From: an uncultured Spongiibacteraceae bacterium
Lineage (GTDB): Bacteria; Pseudomonadota; Gammaproteobacteria; Pseudomonadales; CAMLJR01
NCBI GenBank assembly: GCA_946480345.1
Contig: CAMLJR010000001.1
Location: 1-55,895 of the forward strand
Direction of reading: 5' to 3'
Length of the DNA: 55,895 nt
Shown here piece by piece: positions 33,373 to 41,978 of this stretch. The notes beneath the pieces were generated by a model, which saw nothing but the letters and a program-made list of their open reading frames with translations, did no database searches and was not told the origin of the DNA. Positions within the stretch are counted from its first letter, which is position 1. Each line of letters starts with the position of its first letter. Made by a program: the position numbers and the translations under genes.

Positions 33373-36114
33373 TCAATGCATCGAGCGTCCGCTGCTTTGC
33401 AGCAGCATACGCAGCACTGCGCCCAGCACGGTGAGAAAAACGCCGAGGTCGAACAGCATCGCGGTGGCGAGTTCGATGTCGCCGACGATCGGCAATTGCC
33501 AATGGCCAAAACTCGACGTTAAAAACGGATAACCCAATACCCAACTACCAACACCGGTGGCGATCGCGATCAGCACGCCAATGCAGGAGATGCGCTGCCA
33601 GGATATGCGAAGGCGCTGCGTTGCCCATTCGCCATCGTGGGCGACATATTGCAGGAGCACTGCCACAGCGGCGGTCAGTCCGGCGACGAAACCACCACCG
33701 GGTAAATTGTGGCCGCGCACGAATAAATGCACAGCGATTAATAATGCGAACGGCAGCAGCACCGCCGCGAGTGTGGTCAGTAATAACGATGGCGGTTGAG
33801 GTGCGCGCGGAGTCGTCGATGATTTCAAATCGAGGCCGTGCAGCATCGCGCCGATGCCGACACTCGCGATGAGTAATACGGAAATTTCGCCGAGCGTATC
33901 GAAGCCGCGAAAATCGACCAGTATCACGTTGACGATATTGTGGCCGCCGCCTTCGCTGAGTGCGTGCTCGTTAAAGTATTGTGCGATCGATCGATAGGGG
34001 CGGGTCATGATCGCGAACGCGATAGCAGCCGTAGCGGTACCGAGAGCCAGCGGAATCGCGATATCGCGCACTCGAATTTTTTCCGCCGGGATCGTCGCAG
34101 GCAGATAACGCAGCGCAAATAACATGAGCAGGATCGTGACGAACTCGACCGCGATTTGCGTTAACGCGAGATCCGGCGCAGAAAAACGCGCGAACAATAA
34201 TGCAATTAATAAACCCACCACGCCGAGCGGCAACAAGCTGCGCAACCGGAAGCGGTACCACGCGATCGTGATGCCCGTAGCGACGAAGAGCATTGCGGTA
34301 CCAACCACTGCGAGGATGTCGACATCACTGACGGCGATTGCTCCGGCGATTTGCGGCAGCTGAATTAAAACAAAAACCTGTATCGCAGCGGCGGCGATCA
34401 ACACCACAGCGATCGGACGCGTCAGCGAGCGGTTATCGATTAACGCAATCGTTGTACGCGCCGCTTTGAATAAATCAATCATGACGATTTCGAACACACG
34501 CATGCTGCTGGCTGGGCGATGCCGCTCATACCAGTTAAATAATGGCCCACGGCCGCGGTATAAAAGCACGCCGCCGAACAGCGCAACGATGCTCATGAGC
34601 AGCGGCAGATTAAAGCCGTGCCACAAGGCCAAACTGTATAGCGGTACTTCGCCGAGCACCGACACGCTCGCTGCGTTCAAAAACGGTGCGACCGTGTACG
34701 AAGGAAATATGCCGACGATCAGGCACAACAGCACAAGAATCTCTACCGGCAATTTCATATAGCGCGGCGGTTCGTGCGGAGGAAATTTCGGCAGATCTTC
34801 GGCTTCGCCATGAAAGAAAACATTGAGAATAAAACGCAACGAATACGCGACCGAAAAAACGCCGGCGATAATGGCGACGATGGGAATGATTGTGGCTAAA
34901 CCGCCGTACGGCTGGATTTCCACGGCCTGTGTGAAGAACATTTCCTTGCTGATAAACCCATTCAATAGCGGCACGCCGGCCATTGATGCAGCTGCAACCA
35001 TCGCCAAGGCGCCGGTGTGCGGCATGTGACGCCACAGGCCGCGCAGCCGTCGCATATCGCGCGTACCGGTTTCGTGTTCGATGATGCCCGCAGCCATGAA
35101 CAGCGACGCTTTGAAAATCGCATGATTGACGATATGAAATAACGCCGCGATGGTAGCGAACGGTGTGCCGAGGCCGAGTAGCAATGTGATCAAGCCGAGG
35201 TGGCTGATCGTCGAAAACGCGAGTAGACCTTTCAGGTCGTATTGCATCAATGCCACGACTGCGCCATACAGCAATGTCAGCATGCCGATGCCGGTGACTG
35301 CGTTAAACCAGAAGTCGGTGCCCGACAGCGCAGGGTGTAAACGCGCGAGCAGAAAAATACCTGCCTTCACCATCGTCGCCGAATGCAAATAAGCCGATAC
35401 CGGCGTCGGTGCGGCCATCGCGTTCGGCAGCCAGAAGTGCAACGGAAATTGCGCCGACTTGGTAAATGCGCCGAGCAGGATCAATGACAGCATCAGCGAA
35501 TAATGCGGACTGTTGCGTACTGAGTTGCCGCTGAGCAGGATCGCATCGAGTTCGTAACTTTGCGCAGCCTCTCCCAGCAATAACAAACCCGCTAACAGCG
35601 CGAGCCCACCGGCGGCGGTCGTGATCAACGCCATGCGTGCGCCGTGGCGTGCATCGGTGCGGTGTTGCCAATAGCCGACCAATAAAAATGAAGTGATGCT
35701 GGTCAGCTCCCAAAACACCAGCATGACCAGAATGTTGTTCGACAAAACAATGCCGAGCATTGAGCCCATGAACAACAATAATTGCGCGTATAGTTTTCGT
35801 AGCGAGTCTCTTTCGGAAAGGTAGTAGCGCGCATACACGATCACCAGCAGGCCGATCGCGAGAATTAATAGTGCGAATAAAAAAGACAGGCCGTCGAGCC
35901 GCAAACTGAATTCCAGATTAGCTTGCGGCAACCATCGATAACTTTCGTAGCTGACATTGCCGACGAACACATTGATGCGCTCGCGCATTAATAGTGCGAT
36001 TGCCAACAACGGCACGCTCGCGGTCAGCAATACGCGCCGATCGCGGTCGGAGCCAAAAAATGCGGAGAGCGCAGCACCGACGAAGGGCAGTAATAACACT
36101 CCCAGTAATAACAA
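33373..36114 (-). CDS. Mrp/Pha-type antiporter subunit A fused to subunit B
   Basis: A 913-residue membrane protein. The first 520 or so residues are NuoL-like, with DGLSFLFALLILAIGLLVIVY, LLVFWELTSITSFLL-type MLVFWELTSITSFLLVGYW, and HFWLPNAMAAPTPVSAYLHS. A central region resembles the NuoJ-like part of MrpA, and the last 140 or so residues form an MnhB domain (HLFVRGHNLPGGGFVAGL). MrpA and MrpB are separate in Bacillus but fused in many proteobacterial Pha/Shn systems. It is the first gene of the antiporter operon, which serves cation/pH homeostasis; whether Na+ or K+ is exported cannot be read from the sequence. Confidence 0.93.
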   Translation of the reverse strand: MLLLGVLLLPFVGAALSAFFGSDRDRRVLLTASVPLLAIALLMRERINVFVGNVSYESYRWLPQANLEFSLRLDGLSFLFALLILAIGLLVIVYARYYLSERDSLRKLYAQLLLFMGSMLGIVLSNNILVMLVFWELTSITSFLLVGYWQHRTDARHGARMALITTAAGGLALLAGLLLLGEAAQSYELDAILLSGNSVRNSPHYSLMLSLILLGAFTKSAQFPLHFWLPNAMAAPTPVSAYLHSATMVKAGIFLLARLHPALSGTDFWFNAVTGIGMLTLLYGAVVALMQYDLKGLLAFSTISHLGLITLLLGLGTPFATIAALFHIVNHAIFKASLFMAAGIIEHETGTRDMRRLRGLWRHMPHTGALAMVAAASMAGVPLLNGFISKEMFFTQAVEIQPYGGLATIIPIVAIIAGVFSVAYSLRFILNVFFHGEAEDLPKFPPHEPPRYMKLPVEILVLLCLIVGIFPSYTVAPFLNAASVSVLGEVPLYSLALWHGFNLPLLMSIVALFGGVLLYRGRGPLFNWYERHRPASSMRVFEIVMIDLFKAARTTIALIDNRSLTRPIAVVLIAAAAIQVFVLIQLPQIAGAIAVSDVDILAVVGTAMLFVATGITIAWYRFRLRSLLPLGVVGLLIALLFARFSAPDLALTQIAVEFVTILLMLFALRYLPATIPAEKIRVRDIAIPLALGTATAAIAFAIMTRPYRSIAQYFNEHALSEGGGHNIVNVILVDFRGFDTLGEISVLLIASVGIGAMLHGLDLKSSTTPRAPQPPSLLLTTLAAVLLPFALLIAVHLFVRGHNLPGGGFVAGLTAAVAVLLQYVAHDGEWATQRLRISWQRISCIGVLIAIATGVGSWVLGYPFLTSSFGHWQLPIVGDIELATAMLFDLGVFLTVLGAVLRMLLQSSGRSMH

Positions 36115-36171
36115 GCGAAACTCCTGAATTAATTTTTATTGGTTGATCGGTGCGTCGGCGCTGCGTTGCGG

Positions 36172-36822
36172 TTAATTCAAGCCCGGGATTTGAAACTTCG
36201 GCAGCAGTTGAGTATTCGGCGGCATATCGACATCGGCGGGCTTCACGTTTTTGTCGATGGCAGTCAGTACCAGTTGTTGATCCTGGCGTAACAGACCGCC
36301 CATGCCGCGTTCCGGAATTTTACTCAATGCCGTTTGCAATTTCGCGGTTTGTTCCGCGCCAAGGCTTTGCGACAGTTTAAGCGCCAGCTTGCGCCAACCG
36401 TTGGTCAGTGCGAGCACATCGGGATTGTCGGTGAGTACGATTTCGTAACGCTGATCGCCGGCGATTAATTCGAATACCTTGCCTTTATATCCGGCGACCG
36501 TTTCGCTGCGGCCGGTGTCGCGCAATTCGATCGGGCCGATATCTTTTTGTAGTTCGGCTGAGCGCGTGCTTTTCAGCACAGCGGCGGCCTGATCGGCATC
36601 GACACCGAGCCATTGGTCGCCCTGTCGTTGCAACAACCATGATTGCGAATTTTTCAGCACCAACTGATTTTGACCGGCAACGTTGACACGCATGTTCTGA
36701 TCGTTGAGATAGTACAGGTCGAGCGTTTTATTTTTGTCGATTCGATAGCTGCCTTTTAATTCGGCGTGGGCGCCCATTGAGAGCGCGGCGATAAGACAAC
36801 AAAAAAGAATGCGAACTTGCAC
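36172..36822 (-). CDS. secreted protein of unknown function
   Basis: A 216-residue exported protein from a GTG at 36822 that has GAGG eight bases upstream; it begins VQVRILFCCLIAALSMGAHAE, a signal peptide. The mature part is soluble and moderately charged, with alternating strand-like sequence (NMRVNVAGQNQLVL, ETVAGYKGKVFELIAG) and a helical C-terminal half. It does not match a family I can name; a DUF4412-like fold is a guess. It lies 57 bases from the antiporter operon start on the same strand, so upstream control may be shared. Confidence 0.7.
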   Translation of the reverse strand: MQVRILFCCLIAALSMGAHAELKGSYRIDKNKTLDLYYLNDQNMRVNVAGQNQLVLKNSQSWLLQRQGDQWLGVDADQAAAVLKSTRSAELQKDIGPIELRDTGRSETVAGYKGKVFELIAGDQRYEIVLTDNPDVLALTNGWRKLALKLSQSLGAEQTAKLQTALSKIPERGMGGLLRQDQQLVLTAIDKNVKPADVDMPPNTQLLPKFQIPGLN

Positions 36823-36950
36823 GATAAATACCTCGTTTGTTTTTGAGTGGTGATCCGACGATGGATACACGGTTTCGACCATGCGCTGCTGTGGTTGTTC
36901 TTCGTTAAATCCGCTACCCTCGCGACTCTTCCTGTTTTTGAGAGGTCATC

Positions 36951-37133
36951 ATGCGCAAATCTATCGCGTTCGCGATAACCATTACTGCTTTTGTTGCTGT
37001 CGCCGCCTGCCAACCGAAAGTCGGTAGCGACGCGTGGTGCGATGCGATGGAAGCGAAAGCAAAAGGCGACTGGACGATGAATGAAGCCGCCGATTTCGCG
37101 CGCCACTGCATCATTCGTAAATCCAGCGAGTAA
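36951..37133 (+). CDS. DUF3012 small lipoprotein
   Basis: A 60-residue lipoprotein. The signal sequence ends in AVAACQPK (lipobox Cys at about residue 20), followed by KVGSDAWCDAMEAKAKGDW and NEAADFARHC, the DUF3012 signature found in gammaproteobacteria. Function is unknown. A GAGAGG ribosome site precedes the ATG. It is convergent with the PhoQ-like kinase gene and divergent from the unknown secreted protein gene. Confidence 0.88.
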   Translation: MRKSIAFAITITAFVAVAACQPKVGSDAWCDAMEAKAKGDWTMNEAADFARHCIIRKSSE

Positions 37134-37148
37134 ACTTTTCAGGGCGTT

Positions 37149-38582
37149 TCAGGCAGCGGGCCAGCGAATGCTGAAACGCGCACCGCCCAGCTCGCTGCTG
37201 GTACCGATATCCAATTCCGCCGCGTAGCTGTCGAGAATATCCATCACGACCGCCAGTCCGATACCCTGGCCGGGCTGATAACTGTCCGCACGTTGTCCGC
37301 GCTGCAGAATATCGGCGCGTTTGTTTTCTGGAATGCCCGGGCCATCATCTTCGATAACGATCAATAGCCAATGATCGTTACCGGTCGCACTGATCGCGAT
37401 CGTGCTGCGACAGGCTTTGCAGGCGTTATCGAGCAAGTTGCCGAGTAACTCGAGCAGATCGGCATCGTCAGCGCGGCATTCGCAATCGTGCGGCACTTCA
37501 ACGCGAAATCGCGGGTGCTTCTCGAAATACACTTTCCCGAACGTGCTGGTCAGTTTATCGACTAACGGACGCAGCAGTGTTTTTTGTTGCAATCGATGTG
37601 GGCCGCTGGCAACCGCGCGTTGCAGTTGATAGCCGATCAGTTGATCCATGCGCGCGATTTGTTCCTCGAACAATGTGCGATCGGGATTTTCCGCGATGAC
37701 TTCCTGGCGCAATATCGCGAGCGGCGTTTTCAGGCTGTGTGCGAGATCGCCGAGCGTGTTGCGATAGCGCTCGCGCTGCAATTGTTCGCGATCGAGCAAT
37801 TGATTCAGATTCGTTGCCAGCGGCTGCAATTCGCTCGGGTAATGATCGGGCAGGGCGGCGCGGCGGCCCTGTTCGAGATCGCTAACGTCATGCGTCAGCT
37901 TGCGTAACGGCGCCAGACCCCAGCGCAGAATCATCGCCTGTGCCACGGTCAGCAATAACGCAGCACTGCCGAGTCCGAGCCATAGCTGACGCAAAAAGGC
38001 GCGCAGTTCGGTGCGCAGCGCGCTCTGTTCTTCCAGCACGGTGAACACCAGCGGCACATCTTCGCCGCGATCCGATTCCCAAACCGTCTGATATTGAAAG
38101 CGCAGATAGGCGTCGGGATTATCGATTACCTCGAAGCGATCGCTGCCGGCGAGCGGCGGGTCGTCGCTGGCGAGCAGCTGCGGTGTCAGATCGACGCCCT
38201 CGGCGGATAACGATTCCCACAAAACCTGGCCTTGCGGCAGTTGAATCGCCGCGTATAAACCCGAATTCAATTGGCGCAATCGTGGATCACCGGTGTGTGC
38301 CGAAACTTTGAGAATGCCCTGCTCGAACTCCACCGCGCCCACCAAAGCGTAAAACTGCACCCGCAGGCGCTCGTGCGCGGCGGCGAGCTGACTGGCTTCG
38401 AACGATTGCGCGAGAAACCAACCGATGCTTGCCAAATACAACGGCAGCACGACCAAGCTGGCGATGAGCAGCCGGCGCGCAATCGAATTGGGGGCAGGGA
38501 GTTGTTGTAAGCGCTGGCGCAGTCGGGTCAGCGATGGCTTCGCGATCGACTCGATAAAATGATCGAGGCGCCCGCTAGGCAT
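37149..38582 (-). CDS. PhoQ-like sensor histidine kinase
   Basis: A 477-residue kinase from the Met at 38582 (MPSGRLDHFIESIAKPSL); a GTG at 38621 opens the frame earlier but lies deep in the regulator gene. Transmembrane segments at about 38-58 and 200-220 enclose a periplasmic domain of about 140 residues that is acidic (SDDPPLAGS, DRGEDVP), as in PhoQ sensors of divalent cations and antimicrobial peptides. The phosphoacceptor is His282 in DLAHSLKTPLAIL; the ATPase has NLLDNACKA, IEDDGPGIPE and GQGIGLAVV. It overlaps the regulator gene by eight bases. It ends the four-gene unit with the PepSY-like and glycine-zipper genes. Confidence 0.9.
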   Translation of the reverse strand: MPSGRLDHFIESIAKPSLTRLRQRLQQLPAPNSIARRLLIASLVVLPLYLASIGWFLAQSFEASQLAAAHERLRVQFYALVGAVEFEQGILKVSAHTGDPRLRQLNSGLYAAIQLPQGQVLWESLSAEGVDLTPQLLASDDPPLAGSDRFEVIDNPDAYLRFQYQTVWESDRGEDVPLVFTVLEEQSALRTELRAFLRQLWLGLGSAALLLTVAQAMILRWGLAPLRKLTHDVSDLEQGRRAALPDHYPSELQPLATNLNQLLDREQLQRERYRNTLGDLAHSLKTPLAILRQEVIAENPDRTLFEEQIARMDQLIGYQLQRAVASGPHRLQQKTLLRPLVDKLTSTFGKVYFEKHPRFRVEVPHDCECRADDADLLELLGNLLDNACKACRSTIAISATGNDHWLLIVIEDDGPGIPENKRADILQRGQRADSYQPGQGIGLAVVMDILDSYAAELDIGTSSELGGARFSIRWPAA

Positions 38583-39261
38583 CCGTGCTGCTCGGCAGCT
38601 CGAAGCGATAGCCACGACCACGCACGGTGCTGATCGGGTTTAGAGCGTGTTCGGGATCGAGCTTTTTGCGCAACCGACCAATGAACACTTCGATGACGTT
38701 GCTGTCGCGATCGAAATCCTGATCGTACAGATGCTCGGTCAATTCCGTTTTCGACACGACCTGCCCGTGGCGATGCACTAAATATAGAAGGGCCTTGTAT
38801 TCGAACGCGGTCAGCTCGACCACGGAGCCACCTACGGTCACTTGCTGGCGGCCAGTATCGACTTCGACCGCGCCGAATTTCAGCAGCGGCGTCGCAAAGC
38901 CGCCGCTGCGGCGTAACAGTGCGTTAAGGCGCGCTACCACTTCCTCCAACTGGAACGGCTTCGCGACGTAATCGTCGCCGCCGGCTTCGAGCCCTTCGAC
39001 CTTGTCCTGCCAGCGACCGCGCGCGGTGAGCACCAGAATCGGAAAGCGTTTCTGCCGCTCGCGGGCGGTGCGAATTACCGTCAGCCCGTCCACCAGCGGC
39101 AGGCCCAAGTCGATCACGGCGAGGTCGTAATCGAATTCACCGATCAGGTACAGCGCCTCGCGGCCATCGGCGGCACTATCGACCGCGTAGCCCTGACGTT
39201 GCAGTTGCTGGGTGAGTTGTTCGCGGAGCGGGGCTTCGTCTTCAACTAACAGTAAGCGCAT
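38575..39261 (-). CDS. PhoP-like OmpR-family response regulator
   Basis: A 228-residue response regulator with RLLLVEDEAPLREQL at the N-terminus, phosphoacceptor Asp51 in AVIDLGLPLVDG, Thr in LTARGRWQDKVEGLEAGGDDY and Lys in VAKPFQL. The WQDKVEGL and DDYVAKPF pattern and the DNA-binding part with LTAFEYKALLYLVHR and SNVIEVFIGRLRKKL are PhoP-like. It follows the PepSY-like gene by eight bases and is coupled to the sensor kinase. Confidence 0.92.
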   Translation of the reverse strand: MRLLLVEDEAPLREQLTQQLQRQGYAVDSAADGREALYLIGEFDYDLAVIDLGLPLVDGLTVIRTARERQKRFPILVLTARGRWQDKVEGLEAGGDDYVAKPFQLEEVVARLNALLRRSGGFATPLLKFGAVEVDTGRQQVTVGGSVVELTAFEYKALLYLVHRHGQVVSKTELTEHLYDQDFDRDSNVIEVFIGRLRKKLDPEHALNPISTVRGRGYRFELPSSTDA

Positions 39262-39269
39262 CGATTTGA

Positions 39270-39623
39270 CTACCGTTCGCGCCGGCGCTCGGCCGGCACA
39301 TGCAAGGTTTTCACGCGACCGCCTTCCTGCAATACGCGCACGCGGTACATATCTTCGTCCGCGCTGGAGCGCGGTGGTTGAATGTCCACCACACGGCCGC
39401 GGTAGTTGTGTTCGACTTCGCCGATCACATCGCGAATCGGGCGCCGCGTGTAGCCGCTGCCGTTATCGGGGCGATAATTGCGAAAAGCTTCGCGGCCGCG
39501 GTCGTCGCGCTGTTCCTGGCGTCGATTGTCCCGGCCGGAATCGCGGCCGCGCGGATCTGCTATCGCGGACACAGAAACGGTTGCCATCAAGGCGACGATA
39601 CAAAGCAGGCGCAAGGGTTTCAT
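39270..39623 (-). CDS. PepSY-like small secreted protein
   Basis: A 117-residue exported protein from the Met at 39623 (MKPLRLLCIVALMATVSVSAIA signal peptide). The middle is very Arg/Asp-rich (low complexity), followed by a PepSY-like stretch: IRDVIGEVEHNYRGRVVDI, then DEDMYRVRVLQEGGRVKTLHV. PepSY-type proteins in the periplasm are thought to modulate proteases or sensor proteins and often sit beside PhoPQ-type two-component genes. Start site is seven bases after the upstream stop and eight bases from the regulator, so cotranscription is likely. Confidence 0.75.
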   Translation of the reverse strand: MKPLRLLCIVALMATVSVSAIADPRGRDSGRDNRRQEQRDDRGREAFRNYRPDNGSGYTRRPIRDVIGEVEHNYRGRVVDIQPPRSSADEDMYRVRVLQEGGRVKTLHVPAERRRER

Positions 39624-39630
39624 TACGTAA

Positions 39631-40164
39631 TTATTCGTCGGGTTGAACATCGACATTCACGCGTAAACGCGATCCCGGGTCGTAGGGCATGCGAGTTACG
39701 AAATTGCGCCCGTTGTAGCGATAAAACACCCGATACGCAACCACTTCGTCGCGGTACGCGCGCTCGGCTACCGTCTCGCAGACGCGCCGATCCTGATAAC
39801 TCACTCGCTCCTCGCCGCTGTTTCGATAACTGATATCGCGTCCAACCGAAGCGCCAAGTGCAGCGCCTGCAACCGTCCCCACTTTTTTATTCACGTCGTG
39901 GTGGCCAAGAGCATTGCCGATGGCGCCGCCGAGGATCGCCCCGAGAATCGGCGCGGTATAGCTGCGCGGACCGCTGCTGCGCACCGGCACCTGCTCATCC
40001 CAGCATTCTTCGCGCGGGGCGTCATAACTCACGGATTCGTAGATCGGCTCCACGCGAGTGACACGGGCATAGTCGAATTCCTCGTCGTAGCTCCGGCGCG
40101 CCGATGCCACCGAGCTGGCGACGACTAACATTCCGGTTACGCAATAGCAGAGCAAGCGTTTCAT
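39631..40164 (-). CDS. glycine-zipper outer-membrane/periplasmic protein
   Basis: A 177-residue exported protein with signal MKRLLCYCVTGMLVVASSVASA. The central region contains a glycine zipper 2TM (17-kDa antigen-like) segment: APILGAILGGAIGNALGHHDVNKK and TVAGAALGASVGRDI. The flanks are Arg/Tyr/Asp-rich. Such proteins sit at the outer membrane or periplasm; their function is unclear, though they are often linked to envelope stress. First gene of the unit leading to the PepSY-like and PhoPQ-like genes; the divergent OmpA-like gene begins 154 bases away. Confidence 0.85.
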   Translation of the reverse strand: MKRLLCYCVTGMLVVASSVASARRSYDEEFDYARVTRVEPIYESVSYDAPREECWDEQVPVRSSGPRSYTAPILGAILGGAIGNALGHHDVNKKVGTVAGAALGASVGRDISYRNSGEERVSYQDRRVCETVAERAYRDEVVAYRVFYRYNGRNFVTRMPYDPGSRLRVNVDVQPDE

Positions 40165-40318
40165 GGTGTCCCACTTGTTAGGTGATGGTTGTTGTCGCTG
40201 GGAACATAGCGAATGCGAGCTGAACTCGTACTGAATAGCCCCAGGCTTGCTATAACGTCGGAGGGTAGGGGAATATCGCCCCTATCTTCCTGTCACTGTG
40301 AGACCACGAGTGCGAACG

Positions 40319-40963
40319 ATGATCAAAACGACGCCACGGTTTGCTGTTGTATTGCTCGGCTTGGCGATCAGTGCCTGCCAAGTCACGCCTCCGGCACCGC
40401 AACCCAAACCGCCTGCGCCCCCGCCCGAGCGATCAGCCCCGCCGCCAGTGGTGCCATCGACTCCGCCGGCGCCAGTGGAGAAGCGCCCTCCGCAGGATAT
40501 TCCGATCGTGGTTCCCACAACGGGCGGCATCAGCCATTACCAGGACATGCAGGAGCAGTTTTTACGCATGAGGCTCGACGGTAGCGGCGTTCGGCTGCAG
40601 CGCAGTGGCGATGCGATAAAAATCGTCATCCCTGCCAACGCCGCATTCACCGTCAATGGCGATCAGCTGTCGCCCCGCGCCGCGACCATGCTGAATAACA
40701 TTGCGCCCGTGCTTAAGGAATTCGTAAAAACGACTATCGAAATCAAAGGCTTTACCGATAGCACGGGCAGCTACGAACACAATCAGCAGCTCTCGCACCG
40801 ACGTGCGCAAAATGTCGGAGCGTTCTTGGCTGCGCGACAGGTGGCTCCAGCGCGTATTCGTACCGTCGGTTTCGGGCCTCGGCTACCAATCGCGGATAAC
40901 CGCACTGATTCAGGAAGGGCAATGAACCGCCGTATCGAAATCGAACTGGTGCCGGTGCCATGA
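40319..40963 (+). CDS. OmpA-family lipoprotein
   Basis: A 214-residue protein from the Met at 40319 (a GTG at 40298 is in frame but gives a poor signal). The signal ends with LAISACQVT, a lipobox. A Pro-rich linker follows (residues about 25-60), then a C-terminal OmpA-like domain: DAIKIVIPANAAFTVNGDQL, TTIEIKGFTDSTGS, and NRRIEIELVP, which anchors to peptidoglycan. It overlaps the following LEA14-like gene by four bases, so they are cotranslated. Confidence 0.85.
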   Translation: MIKTTPRFAVVLLGLAISACQVTPPAPQPKPPAPPPERSAPPPVVPSTPPAPVEKRPPQDIPIVVPTTGGISHYQDMQEQFLRMRLDGSGVRLQRSGDAIKIVIPANAAFTVNGDQLSPRAATMLNNIAPVLKEFVKTTIEIKGFTDSTGSYEHNQQLSHRRAQNVGAFLAARQVAPARIRTVGFGPRLPIADNRTDSGRAMNRRIEIELVPVP

Positions 40964-41412
40964 AACGTCTGACGGTCGTCCTCATTGCGCTGCTGACAAC
41001 CTCGTGCAGTCTGTTTCGCAACGATTTCATCGCGCCGGACATAGCGCTGGTCGGTTTGCGCCTCGGTCCCAGTGAGGGGATGTATCAGACGGTTCTGGTC
41101 GATCTGATGCTGACCAACCCCAACGCATCGGACCTCAAATTCAACGCTCTCAGCTATCGCGTACGGCTGGAGGGTCGCGATCTGATCAATGGCACGAGCC
41201 GCGAGCCGCTCGAAGTTCCAGCCGGCGGAAGCGCGAAATACACGGTGCCTGCGACGATCAGTCTTATGAGCGGTTTTGGATTTATTCGGGATTTGCTGAA
41301 TAAACCAAAGGATCGGATTGCGTATGAATTAAATGCCACGCTGGAGCCGAGTGGGCTGTTTTCAGTTCCGTTAACGGTCAGAAAAGCGGATGCAATCAAG
41401 CTAACTCAATAA
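40960..41412 (+). CDS. LEA type 2 (WHy domain) lipoprotein
   Basis: A 150-residue lipoprotein with signal MKRLTVVLIALLTTSCSLF (lipobox Cys16). The mature part is a WHy/LEA14-type immunoglobulin-like domain, with MLTNPNASDLKFNALSYRV as the core signature, and PLEVPAGGSAKYTVP. LEA14-like proteins are associated with desiccation or stress; bacterial ones are poorly understood. It is cotranslated with the preceding OmpA-like lipoprotein and so may work with it at the outer membrane. Confidence 0.87.
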   Translation: MKRLTVVLIALLTTSCSLFRNDFIAPDIALVGLRLGPSEGMYQTVLVDLMLTNPNASDLKFNALSYRVRLEGRDLINGTSREPLEVPAGGSAKYTVPATISLMSGFGFIRDLLNKPKDRIAYELNATLEPSGLFSVPLTVRKADAIKLTQ

Positions 41413-41768
41413 GTTCGCTGTTTGCGGGTTGGTGTTTTCAAGGTGGGGAGGACAAAAAGACCCCCCGTCCGCACAGGGTGGGTGATGGACGGGGGGTTGC
41501 CCGAGAATCGGTGGGGTCTGGATTGGGAGCCGGTATCGGCGTGTCTAACGGTTCGTTTCCCTCTTGCCGTTGGATGTCGCTTCGCGACTTGGGTTGCGCT
41601 ATTACTTAGTTACAACTAGTTAGGTTGCAATTAACGTCGAATGTTGCAGCTACATTGAAATTTCCGACGCGAAGTAGCTGCTGCGTTGGAGCTAAAGTAA
41701 CGCTATGTTCCGGAACGAACAACCTCGAGAGCCGGAACCTGTTCACATTTTTGACGTTTCGAGGAAAT
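41413..41768. other. 356-base stretch without a protein-coding gene
   Basis: No plausible gene is visible between the LEA14-like and DUF1289 genes. It contains the long hairpin at 41460-41497, a short hairpin GTCGC-TTC-GCGAC at 41576-41588, and a perfect 10-base palindrome GTTCCGGAAC at 41707-41716 followed by a second CCGGAAC copy at 41732. The 267-base open frame on the minus strand overlapping the DUF1289 end has no family-like sequence. It could hold a small RNA or be a 3' region of the minus-strand gene. Confidence 0.4.
41460..41497 (-). terminator. strong hairpin, probably terminator on the minus strand
   Basis: ACCCCCCGTCC at 41460-41470 pairs perfectly with GGACGGGGGGT at 41487-41497 across a 16-base loop. 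Read on the minus strand the stem is followed by CTTTTTGTCC, so a Rho-independent terminator is plausible for a transcript ending some 270 bases beyond the DUF1289 stop. It lies about 50 bases after the LEA14-like gene, so it could also end the plus-strand operon, but without a T-run. Confidence 0.6.
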
Positions 41769-41978
41769 TTATTTCCCTTTATCCATGAAATGCCAAAAAT
41801 CCGTCGAATGCATTTGGGCCCGACGTTCGGCTGCTCTTTTCCACATCTCGCGTCGCTCCGTATCGGAAACACTTCGCCAGCGCGTGATTTCGGCGAGCGT
41901 GCGACCGCATCCCAGGCAGACGTCGTCGTTGTTCAGGCAGCAATTGCGTACGCAGGGGCTCTCAAGCGTAGGTTCCAT
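41769..41978 (-). CDS. DUF1289 family protein
   Basis: A 69-residue protein from the Met at 41978 (MEPTLESPCVRNCCLNNDDV). The signature is a Cys-rich N-terminus with CVRNCCLNNDDVCLGCGRT, which probably binds zinc or an iron-sulfur cluster, and a helical part EITRWRSVSDTERREMW. DUF1289 proteins are small and widespread in proteobacteria; function is unknown. It is divergent from the SEC-C protein gene, with about 90 bases of shared upstream DNA. Confidence 0.88.
   Translation of the reverse strand: MEPTLESPCVRNCCLNNDDVCLGCGRTLAEITRWRSVSDTERREMWKRAAERRAQMHSTDFWHFMDKGK

Noticed and set aside
37149..38621. PhoQ-like gene starting at the GTG at 38621
   Set aside because: It would add 13 residues deep in the response regulator; the ATG at 38582 gives the usual short overlap.
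41606..41872. An 88-codon minus-strand frame overlapping the DUF1289 gene
   Set aside because: No family-like sequence and no ribosome site; the DUF1289 gene on the same strand explains the coding signal.
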